A stretch of DNA of 14,337 nt, from assembly GCA_036274635.1 (NCBI GenBank), contig DASUFI010000288.1, positions 1 through 14,337 of the forward strand, given 5' to 3'. A model generated the notes under the pieces. The model was not told where the DNA came from. It saw only the letters and a program-made list of their open reading frames with translations, and ran no database searches. This document shows positions 7,600-13,562 of the stretch, one piece after another. Each line of letters opens with the position of its first letter. Position 1 is the first letter of the stretch. A program made the position numbers and the translations under genes. This DNA is from DASUFI01 sp036274635 (GTDB lineage Bacteria; Planctomycetota; B15-G4).

Positions 7600-7778
7600 G
7601 AGGCATGCCCTCCGACGTAGCGACGACTCGGAGCAGCTTTTTCACTCTGCGGATGCGTGGAGGGGTTGCGGAGGGCGTGCGGGCAGAGTGAAAGACCTGC
7701 TCGGAGTCGCTTGCGTCGATGGGCGCGGGGAGCGTGTGCGCGGGCCTTCCTTCCAGCGGGCCGAGGGCATGCCCTCCG
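7600..7778. repeat. Pair of palindromic motifs containing GGCATGCCCTCCG
   Basis: The 13-bp sequence GGCATGCCCTCCG occurs twice in direct orientation, at 7602-7614 and 7766-7778. The second copy lies in a perfect 14-bp palindrome, GAGGGCATGCCCTC (7763-7776). The first lies in a near-palindrome, GGAGGCATGCCCTCC. They bracket the large inverted repeat. Possible roles are a dimeric repressor operator in two copies, or target-site-like flanks of an inserted element; the sequence does not decide. Confidence 0.5.
7607..7724. repeat. Large imperfect inverted repeat (about 118 bp hairpin)
   Basis: The core arms are 27 bp each, 7624-7650 and 7683-7709, and 24 of 27 positions are complementary; the loop is 32 nt. 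Outside a small asymmetric bulge the pairing resumes with an 11-bp segment (7607-7617 against 7714-7724, nine of eleven). Mismatches sit singly within the arms. No T-run follows on either strand, so it does not look like an intrinsic terminator. It could be a folded RNA, a miniature inverted-repeat element, or a protein-binding cruciform. Confidence 0.7.
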
Positions 7779-7789
7779 CGAGCCGTCGC

Positions 7790-8371
7790 TCAGCCTTCCC
7801 CCGCATTCCGGTTCGCCTCGTCGACGAGCCGCTTCAGGTCGCCGTGCTCCAGCCAGGCGCGCACGATGTCGGCGGCGCGGCTGGCCATGTCGTCGGCCTG
7901 AGCCTGCTCGCCGCGCTTGAACTTGCGCAGGACGTACTCGTCTCCCGGCACGCCCTCGGGCGGCTCGCCGATGCCGAGGCGCAGGCGCGGCACGGAGCGA
8001 CCGGGCAGCGCGGCGAGGATCGAGGCCAGCCCTTTCTGCCCGCCGTCGCTGCCTGATTCGCGGCAGCGCAGGCGCCCCAGCGGCAGATAGAAGTCATCGC
8101 AGACGACGAGCAACGCGCTGTCGGCGCCGAGGTCGTCGAGCGCCGCGCGCACCGCGGCGCCGGAGTTGTTCATGTAGGTCTGCGGCTGGAGCAGGACGAA
8201 GGTCGAGCCGCCGCGCTCGCCGCGCGCCTCGCGGCGCGTGCGGCCGCGGTGGGCCCAGGGAGACTCCAGCGCGGCGGCGAGCCGCTCGGTGACGACGAAG
8301 CCGAGGTTGTGCCGCGTGCCTTCGTACTTCGGGCCCGGGTTGCCGAGGCCCACGACGAGGCGCACGGGCAT
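7790..8371 (-). CDS. pth: Peptidyl-tRNA hydrolase
   Basis: A 193-residue Pth, the normal length, which cleaves peptidyl-tRNA released from stalled ribosomes and recycles tRNA in the cytoplasm. Recognisable elements are VGLGNPGPKYEGTRHNLGF at 7-25, with Asn11 and the catalytic His21, TYMNNSG at 65-71 with substrate-binding Asn68, and the catalytic Asp in CDD at 91-93. The usual GGHNGL segment reads GGQKGL here (110-115), so the common His and Asn are Gln112 and Lys113. The active-site trio remains intact, so the enzyme should work. ATG at 8371 gives the expected N-terminus; no strong Shine-Dalgarno is visible in the 12-nt gap after rplY, so translational coupling is likely. The stop is followed by the long structured gap. 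Confidence 0.95.
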   Translation of the reverse strand: MPVRLVVGLGNPGPKYEGTRHNLGFVVTERLAAALESPWAHRGRTRREARGERGGSTFVLLQPQTYMNNSGAAVRAALDDLGADSALLVVCDDFYLPLGRLRCRESGSDGGQKGLASILAALPGRSVPRLRLGIGEPPEGVPGDEYVLRKFKRGEQAQADDMASRAADIVRAWLEHGDLKRLVDEANRNAGEG

Positions 8372-8383
8372 CGCGCGCGCGGC

Positions 8384-9169
8384 TTACTTGGCCTTGCCGC
8401 CAGCCGGCGGCGCACCAGGCTTGCCGCCCGCGGCCGGTGCGCCGGGCTTGCCGCCCGCCGCCGGAGCCGCACCCTTGGCGCCGGCCGCAGCCGGCGCGCC
8501 GGGCTTGGCACCCGCCGCGCCCGCCTCGCCCGCCGCCGCGCCCTCGGCCGGAGCCGCGCCTTCCGCGGGCACCGCGCCTTCGGCCGGCACTTCCTCCGCG
8601 GCCACCTCTTCGATGTGCGGCGCGACCACGCCCACGATCTGCACGCGCGGGTCCATCTTCTTGCTGTCCAGCGTCACGCCCGCGGGCAGCGCGATGTCGC
8701 CGGCGTGCATGGCGCGGCCGATCTCCAGCGGCGAGACGTCCACCTCGAGGCTGTCCGGGATGGCGGAGGCCAGGCACTTCACCCACAGCAGCGGGTGGTG
8801 CACGGCCAGCGTGCCGCCCTCGCCCACGCCCTTGGCGTGGCCGGTGAAGATGAGCTGCACCTCCACCTCGACCTCCTCGGTCAGGCTGATGCGCGCGAAG
8901 TCCACGTGCAGGGCCTTCTGGCCGAAGGTGTCCCACTCGACGTGCTTCACCAGGCAGGCCTGCTCCTTGCCGGCGATGGACAGGTTGAACACGTGCGCGG
9001 GCGAGTGCAGCGCCATGAGCAGCGCGTGGGAGTCGATGGCCAGGTTCTGGTTGGCCTCGCCGTGGCCGTACACGTTCACGGGCACGCGGCCCGCTTCGCG
9101 CAGGCGGCGCGCGTTGGCGGAGCCGAGGCTGGTGCGGGGCTCGGTGGTCAGGGACAACGTCTTGCTCAT
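8384..9169 (-). CDS. rplY: Ribosomal protein bL25, CTC type, with repetitive tail
   Basis: A 261-residue bL25/TL5/CTC protein that binds 5S rRNA in the 50S subunit. The N-terminal L25 domain spans about 1-95 (ARRLREAGRVPVNVYG at 20-35; HVEWDTFGQKALHVDFARI at 76-94). The CTC beta domain spans about 96-188 (IPDSLEVDVSPLEIG at 137-151). From about 189 a low-complexity tail follows, first Glu/Ala-rich with PAEGA repeats, then Gly/Ala/Pro with regular lysines. The family commonly has a short acidic tail; this one is longer, and its last part is basic. ATG at 9169 follows GAGAGAAG by four bases. prs lies 43 nt upstream and pth 12 nt downstream, the usual prs-rplY-pth order. Confidence 0.95.
   Translation of the reverse strand: MSKTLSLTTEPRTSLGSANARRLREAGRVPVNVYGHGEANQNLAIDSHALLMALHSPAHVFNLSIAGKEQACLVKHVEWDTFGQKALHVDFARISLTEEVEVEVQLIFTGHAKGVGEGGTLAVHHPLLWVKCLASAIPDSLEVDVSPLEIGRAMHAGDIALPAGVTLDSKKMDPRVQIVGVVAPHIEEVAAEEVPAEGAVPAEGAAPAEGAAAGEAGAAGAKPGAPAAAGAKGAAPAAGGKPGAPAAGGKPGAPPAGGKAK
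8396..8512 (-). repeat. In-frame repeat tract encoding the bL25 tail
   Basis: Codons for residues about 220-258 of bL25 form four imperfect tandem units of 9-10 residues, of the type G-K-P-G-A-P-A-A-G. The DNA unit is about 27-30 bp, and the units nearest the stop codon are the most alike. Such a tract can expand or contract by slippage, and tail length is therefore likely to vary among relatives. Confidence 0.75.
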
Positions 9170-9212
9170 GGGGCTTCTCTCGGGTCTCGTGCCCGCGGGG
9201 CGGGCGGTTGCG

Positions 9213-10154
9213 TCAGTCGATGAACAGGGAGCTTACGGACTTGCCGTAGTGGATGCGGCGGATGGTCTCGGCCAGCAGCGGCGCGATGGACAGAACCTCG
9301 ATCTTGCGCGGGTAGTCGGCCAGCGGCTTCACCGAGTCGGTGACCACCACCTTCTCCACCTCGGCGGCGGCCAGGCGCTCGAGCGCGGGGCCGCAGAACA
9401 GGCCGTGGGTGGCGCACACGAAGACCTTGCGGCAGCCGTGGCGCTTCACCATGCGCACCGCGTCCGAGATCGTGCCGCCGGTGGAGATGAGGTCGTCGAC
9501 GAGGATGACGTCCTTGCCCTCGACCTCGCCGATGAGGTGCTCGCTCACCGTCTGCTCGGGCCCCATGCGGCGCTTGTCCACGATGGCGAAGGGCATGTGC
9601 AGCGTCTGCGCGTAGGCGCGCGCCATCTTGATGCCCCCCGCGTCGGGCGCGACGACGACCGTCTCCTTGGGCTCGAGGCAGCGGAAGTAGTCGGCGAAGA
9701 CGGGCTTGGCGTACAGGTGGTCCACGGGCACGTCGAAGAAGCCCTGGATCTGCGGCGCGTGCAGGTCCATCGTGAGCACGCGGTCGATGCCGGCCACGGT
9801 GAGGCAGTTGGCCACCAGCTTGGCGGTGATGGGGACGCGTCCCTCGTCCTTGCGGTCCTTGCGCGCGTAGCCGAAGTACGGCATCACCGCCGTGATGCGC
9901 CCCACCGAGCTGCGCTTGCACGCGTCCACCAGCGTGAGCAGCTCCATGATGGCCTCGTTCACGGGCGGGCAGGTGGGCTGCAGCACGAAGATGTCGCGGC
10001 CGCGGATGTCCTCGTGGACCTTGACGTCGATCTCGCCGTCCGGGAAGCGGCCCACGTGCGCCTGGCACAGCGGCGAGTCGAGCATGGACGCGATGCGCGT
10101 CGAGAGCTCGGGGTGCGCCGTGCCCGACAGGAGCGTGAGGCCGTTGTAGTTCAT
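9213..10154 (-). CDS. prs: Ribose-phosphate pyrophosphokinase (PRPP synthetase)
   Basis: A 313-residue enzyme that transfers pyrophosphate from ATP to ribose 5-phosphate, making PRPP for nucleotide, His and Trp synthesis. The N-terminal half has VGRFPDGEIDVKV (34-46) and the FGYARKDRK segment (94-102) of the ATP site, then RVPITAKLVAN. The catalytic and metal-binding region LTMDLHAPQIQGFFD is at 127-141. The PRPP loop is VDDLISTGGT at 219-228; many bacterial enzymes read DDMIDTAGT here. The length is normal. ATG at 10154 overlaps the glmU stop by four bases (ATGA) and has GAAAGGA just upstream, so the two are translationally coupled. An in-frame upstream start would add 15 residues inside glmU and has no support. 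Confidence 0.97.
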   Translation of the reverse strand: MNYNGLTLLSGTAHPELSTRIASMLDSPLCQAHVGRFPDGEIDVKVHEDIRGRDIFVLQPTCPPVNEAIMELLTLVDACKRSSVGRITAVMPYFGYARKDRKDEGRVPITAKLVANCLTVAGIDRVLTMDLHAPQIQGFFDVPVDHLYAKPVFADYFRCLEPKETVVVAPDAGGIKMARAYAQTLHMPFAIVDKRRMGPEQTVSEHLIGEVEGKDVILVDDLISTGGTISDAVRMVKRHGCRKVFVCATHGLFCGPALERLAAAEVEKVVVTDSVKPLADYPRKIEVLSIAPLLAETIRRIHYGKSVSSLFID

Positions 10155-11425
10155 GAGTCCTTTCGCCGCGTCAGGGGCCGTGCCGGCACGCCGACCCACG
10201 TCTCGCCGGCTCCCACCTGGGAACCGCGCGTCACGATGGCGCCCGCGCCGGTCATGCCGCCCTCGCCCACCGTGACGGGCGCCACGAGCACCGTGCCGCT
10301 GCCGATGAACGCCCGGTCGCCGACGACGGTGGCGTGCTTGGCCCGCCCATCATAGTTGGCGGTGATCGTCCCCGCACCGATGTTCGCGCCCGCCCCCACC
10401 GTGGCGTCGCCCAGGTAGGCCAGGTGCTTGGCCTTGCTGCCGGCCCCCAGCACCGTCTTCTTGGTCTCGGTGAAGTTGCCCACCTCGGCCCCGGCGTGCA
10501 TCACCGTGCCGGCCCGCAGGTGCGAGAAGGGGCCCACCTCGCAGCCGGCCGCGATGCGGCAGTCGCCCTCGATGACGGTGCAGGGCAGGATGCGCGCGCC
10601 CGGCTCGATGGCCACGTCCGCGTCGATGAAGGTGCTGTCGGGGTCCACGATCTCCACCCCCGCGGCAAGGTGCCGCTCCACGACGCGGCGGCGCAGGATG
10701 GCGCGCACCTGGGCCAGCTCGCGCGGGGTGTTGAAGCCCAGCGCCTGCTCGGCGTGCGGCCAGGCCAGGGCGGCCACGGTGCGGCCGCGCTGGCGCGCCA
10801 GCTGCACCAGGTCGGTGAGGTAGACCTCGCCCTGGGCGTTGGCCCGTCCCACGGCCCGCAGGTCCTCCAGCGCGCCGGGCAGCTCCACCACCCACGTGCC
10901 GGTGTTGATCTCGTGCACCGCGCGCGTCCCCTCGTCCGCGTCGCGCTCCTCGACGATCGCGCGCAGGTGACCCTGGCTGTCGCGCAGCACGCGGCCGTAG
11001 CCGCCGGGATCCGGCAGCGTCGCGGTGAGCACGGTGACGGCGGCCGCGCTCCGACGGTGGTGCTCGAGCAGCGCCGCGAGCATCTCGGGCGTGGTCAAGG
11101 GGCAGTCGCCATAAAGGACGACCAGCGGACCCGTCGCTCCGTCGAGCACCGCGCCTGCCGCGAGCAGGGCGTCACCCGTCCCGCGTGGCTCCGGCTGGCA
11201 CACAAAGCGCAGTCCTGGCGCGCTCCGGGCGCAGGCCTTCTCGATGGCCGGCAGGCTGGCGCCTCCAACGACCACCAGGCGCTCGGGCCGCAGGCCGCGA
11301 GCGGCTTCCATGGACCACAGCAGCGCGGGTCGCCCCCAGAGCGGGGTCAGGACCTTGGGGACGCTGCCGCCCAGGCGCCTGCCTTCTCCGGCAGCCAGCA
11401 CGGCGACGTGGACGACCTCGTGCAT
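10151..11425 (-). CDS. glmU: GlmU, bifunctional GlcNAc-1-P uridyltransferase / GlcN-1-P acetyltransferase
   Basis: A 424-residue cytoplasmic enzyme making UDP-GlcNAc for peptidoglycan and lipid A. The N-terminal uridyltransferase domain (about 1-225) has LAAGEGRRL (10-18), PKVL (23-26), EPRGTGDA (79-86), LYGDCPLT (104-111), EINTG (172-176) and VYLTDL (201-206). The C-terminal left-handed beta-helix acetyltransferase domain (about 250-415) has VGNFTETKK (315-323), the probable catalytic His334 in KAKHLAYLGD, and NIGAGTITANYDG (348-360). It is somewhat shorter than the usual 450-460 residues, mainly at the C-terminal end. I prefer ATG at 11425, seven codons before the LAAG motif. An in-frame TTG at 11467 would add 14 residues but has no ribosome binding site. 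It heads the minus-strand cluster and is divergent from the secreted protein gene. Confidence 0.95.
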   Translation of the reverse strand: MHEVVHVAVLAAGEGRRLGGSVPKVLTPLWGRPALLWSMEAARGLRPERLVVVGGASLPAIEKACARSAPGLRFVCQPEPRGTGDALLAAGAVLDGATGPLVVLYGDCPLTTPEMLAALLEHHRRSAAAVTVLTATLPDPGGYGRVLRDSQGHLRAIVEERDADEGTRAVHEINTGTWVVELPGALEDLRAVGRANAQGEVYLTDLVQLARQRGRTVAALAWPHAEQALGFNTPRELAQVRAILRRRVVERHLAAGVEIVDPDSTFIDADVAIEPGARILPCTVIEGDCRIAAGCEVGPFSHLRAGTVMHAGAEVGNFTETKKTVLGAGSKAKHLAYLGDATVGAGANIGAGTITANYDGRAKHATVVGDRAFIGSGTVLVAPVTVGEGGMTGAGAIVTRGSQVGAGETWVGVPARPLTRRKDS

Positions 11426-11769
11426 GGCACCCTGGAGGGCCTCCCGAAAGGCGCGCGAGCCTTTCAAAATCGGTGCCGACGATCAAGCCCGATGGGCCGC
11501 TTCGGGCGGCGAAACGGCAGCTCCGGACCAGGTTGACAACTTATGCATATGCCCGTATTCTTCCGCCTGTTTGGCGGTGAAGCCCCCGAAGCAGCCCACC
11601 GCAAAGCGCGGCCTGATCAACTCGAAGCCACAGCCTGGAGGTCTTTCCGACCGCGCGCGCTCTCGACCCGGATCAGCACGATCCTCACGGATGGCACTGC
11701 CTCGGGTCCGTCGTACCACCCACCCCTGTTCCCAACGTGTGTACATCCCTCCCAGTCGAGGAGACATCG
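11426..11769. other. Divergent intergenic region between glmU and the secreted protein gene
   Basis: 344 nt without a convincing gene. It contains a locally AT-rich island (about 11533-11562) in otherwise GC-rich DNA, which carries the plus-strand promoter, and then the roughly 200-nt leader of the secreted protein gene. Small hairpins CCGCC-TGTTT-GGCGG (11563-11577) and GGTC-TTTCC-GACC (near 11639-11652) lie in that leader. On the minus strand I see no good promoter for glmU; the AT-rich island may serve both directions. Confidence 0.6.
11533..11561 (+). promoter_or_regulatory. Sigma70-type promoter of the secreted protein gene
   Basis: TTGACA (11533-11538, all six consensus bases), a 17-bp AT-rich spacer, and TATTCT (11556-11561, four of six with TAT and final T). 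This is the clearest promoter in the window. Transcription would start near 11568 and leave a leader of about 200 nt before the ATG at 11770. Confidence 0.72.
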
Positions 11770-13305
11770 ATGACGTTTTCCAAGTTCACGCGCGGCCTGA
11801 CCTTTGGTGCCCTGGCCGCGGGGCTCACGCTTACGGGCGTGATGGCCCAGAACGGCACCAACTATCACGTGCTGGTGAATACCAGCGAGACGATCTTCCT
11901 GGGCATCGGCGCCGGCGGCACGCAGACAGCTGCCGACGGCCTGCTGACCATGATCCCGGGCGAGGACCTGAAGGGCTCGCACACGGTGACGCTGACCGGT
12001 GACTTCGGTTACCGCAACGCGCAGTTCCGCGAGATGATGTGCGTGCTCAACGCCGGCCCGGGCGGCTCGCTGGCCCTGAAGTTTCCGGGCATCGTGTTCG
12101 TCGAGATGGATGGCCTGAACGGCAACAAGCCCGCGGTTGTCACCAACCCGGCCTGCGCCGCTCCGTCCTTCCCGCTCGGCACGAGCGGCTTCATCCCGTA
12201 CGGCACCTCGCCGGGCGCTTCCGCGAGCTTCGTGCTGTCGTTGCTCCCCACGATTGCCGGCCTGCCGAGCGGCACGGTCGTTCTCCTCCCGAACAATGGT
12301 CTCGTTCCGTCTGCGGGCGGCACGGCGACCTTGATCGCGGCGGCGACGGCCTCCCTGCCCATCGCCTCGACCGGTTTCTGCTGGGGCGTTCAGTTCACGT
12401 GGATCCCGTCCTCTCTCGCGTCGCTCGACGACGTCGACCAGTGGGCGCACTACGTGGTCAACTCGCCGGACCTCAACCAGTACTGGATGATGTCCGACGA
12501 CGAGCTGAACATCTGGCAGAGCTGGACCGCGGGGATTGATGCGGGCGCCACCGCCCTCTTCAACCTGTTCGCCAACGACGACTACGGCCTGCTGATGGCC
12601 ACCGTCGAGACGAGCACGAGCGCTTCGCTGGCTCCCTCGGGCCAGCTGGCGGCGGGTGCCTACTACGCCCAGACCGAGAACGTCATCAACGAGTTCGGCG
12701 CGCCCGCGCTGAACCCGAACGGTGGCTTCGACGTCGGTCGTGGCAGCCACGCGATCTCGCTGAAGGGTCATGCCGGCGTGCCCAACCCGACGACGGGTCT
12801 CGGCAACCAGGAGCCCAGCCTCACGGGCGTCCTGCCGAGCCTCGGCTTCGCGACCTGGGACAACGGCGGCGACCACAACGGTTCGGTGCGTCTGCCGTGG
12901 CTGTCGATCGACACCGCGGGCCTCCTCGGCCTGAATCCGGCGACGGATCCGGGCGTCGTGAAGCCCTTCTTCGGCGTCCGCCTGCCGGTGGTCTCCGCTG
13001 GCTTCGTGCAGCCGCTCACCAGCCTGTGCTGGGGCCTGTTCGGCACGAAGACCAAGACGGCGACCTCGGGCTGGCCGGATCCGGAAGGCTTCGCGTCCGG
13101 TGCGTTCAACGTCACGGCGATCGGTTCGGCGTCGGCCCAGTTCCCCACGAACACACTCACGGTGTGCAACGTGCCGGGCATCCTGGGCGTCCCGGTGAAC
13201 ATCACGTACGGCACGACCGGCCGCAAGGACGGTCCTGGCAAGCTGACGTTCAATCCGGCGATCGCGGATCTGTCGGGCTCTCGCGAGCTGTTCCTGTTCG
13301 ACTGA
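11770..13305 (+). CDS. Exported protein of unknown family, 511 residues
   Basis: I do not recognise a family. An N-terminal signal peptide is clear: MTFSKFTRGL, then a hydrophobic GALAAGLTLTGV stretch and a likely cleavage after MAQ near residue 27. The mature part is rich in Gly, Ala, Ser, Thr and small hydrophobics, has no further membrane helix, and suggests a beta-rich surface or extracellular protein. Five cysteines (91, 129, 204, 420, 466) lie in the mature region; two are in the similar contexts FCWG (203-206) and LCWG (419-422), hinting at related subdomains or a disulfide. There is no sorting tail such as PEP-CTERM and no lipobox. ATG at 11770 follows AGGAG by six bases; an upstream in-frame GTG at 11737 lacks this site. 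It is monocistronic, with its own promoter and terminator. It uses more T-ending codons than its neighbours, which could reflect high expression or different ancestry. Confidence 0.85.
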   Translation: MTFSKFTRGLTFGALAAGLTLTGVMAQNGTNYHVLVNTSETIFLGIGAGGTQTAADGLLTMIPGEDLKGSHTVTLTGDFGYRNAQFREMMCVLNAGPGGSLALKFPGIVFVEMDGLNGNKPAVVTNPACAAPSFPLGTSGFIPYGTSPGASASFVLSLLPTIAGLPSGTVVLLPNNGLVPSAGGTATLIAAATASLPIASTGFCWGVQFTWIPSSLASLDDVDQWAHYVVNSPDLNQYWMMSDDELNIWQSWTAGIDAGATALFNLFANDDYGLLMATVETSTSASLAPSGQLAAGAYYAQTENVINEFGAPALNPNGGFDVGRGSHAISLKGHAGVPNPTTGLGNQEPSLTGVLPSLGFATWDNGGDHNGSVRLPWLSIDTAGLLGLNPATDPGVVKPFFGVRLPVVSAGFVQPLTSLCWGLFGTKTKTATSGWPDPEGFASGAFNVTAIGSASAQFPTNTLTVCNVPGILGVPVNITYGTTGRKDGPGKLTFNPAIADLSGSRELFLFD

Positions 13306-13348
13306 TCCAGGCGTGACCCGCGCCCGGGCGACCGGGCAAGGGACACGA

Positions 13349-13382
13349 GGGCCCCCCTCATCCGCAAGGATGAGGGGGGCCC
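13349..13382 (+). terminator. Strong hairpin terminator of the secreted protein gene
   Basis: A perfect 15-bp stem (GGGCCCCCCTCATCC and its complement) is closed by a GCAA tetraloop, which is the stable GNRA class. It lies 43 nt after the stop codon. AACCCTTTTCC follows, so the T-run is short and displaced by five bases. It may act by itself or with a terminator factor, and mainly protect the 3' end. Confidence 0.8.
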
Positions 13383-13472
13383 AACCCTTTTCCGGGGGAC
13401 CCAGCGGGACCCGGCGAAGAGCTTTGCGGAGGGCGAAGCCCGACAAACCCGTCGAGCGAGTGCCCGAGTGGG

Positions 13473-13508
13473 GCTCGCGGCGCTGGGCGGGCGCTCGCGT
13501 CGCTGGGC
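13473..13508. repeat. Short tandem-like direct repeat between convergent genes
   Basis: The 16-bp sequence GCTCGCGGCGCTGGGC (13473-13488) recurs as GCTCGCGTCGCTGGGC (13493-13508), 15 of 16 identical with a 20-bp period. It lies in the gap between the secreted protein terminator and the patatin-like gene, where nothing else coding is seen. It is probably a local duplication. Confidence 0.5.
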
Positions 13509-13562
13509 AGCACGCATGCACGCGTCACACCAAGCCGCGCTCGACCCTCCCGGCCCGCGCTC

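Larger units (their letters stand above)
7492..7789. other. Long non-coding gap between pth and rpsF-rpsR
   Basis: The full gap is 361 nt (7429-7789), by far the largest inside the housekeeping cluster, where neighbours are otherwise 4-overlapping to about 85 nt apart. I see no convincing coding frame: the open frames here have no ribosome binding site or family resemblance. It is dense in secondary structure. It holds a large inverted repeat (7607-7724), two copies of a palindromic motif, and smaller hairpins such as GCCTG-TCGC-CAGGC (minus strand, near 7563-7576). It may hold a structured RNA, a regulatory region or the remnant of a small repeat element. Confidence 0.6.

Noticed and set aside
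7607..7724. The large inverted repeat as an intrinsic terminator of the glmU-prs-rplY-pth transcript.
   Set aside because: The loop is 32 nt and no T-run follows the right arm on the minus strand.
7466..8056. A plus-strand open frame of 196 codons across the pth/rpsF-rpsR gap.
   Set aside because: It runs into pth antisense, has no plausible ribosome binding site, and its gap portion is explained by inverted-repeat structure.
8238..10355. A 705-codon plus-strand open frame antisense to pth, rplY and prs.
   Set aside because: This is the same GC-driven effect; the minus-strand genes are unambiguous and no ribosome binding site or family motif supports it.
11426..11467. Extension of GlmU to a TTG at 11467.
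   Set aside because: There is no ribosome binding site before the TTG, and the extra 14 residues are not typical of the family; ATG at 11425 gives the usual distance to the LAAG motif.
11590..11645. A CGCAAAGC segment followed by ACAGCCTGG in the leader of the secreted protein gene, resembling the core of a cyclic-di-GMP-I (GEMM) riboswitch.
   Set aside because: The GGCAAACC strand and the GNRA-capped hairpin expected just before CGCAAAGC are missing, and the arms do not pair properly. It could be re-examined with the Rfam model but does not stand by eye.
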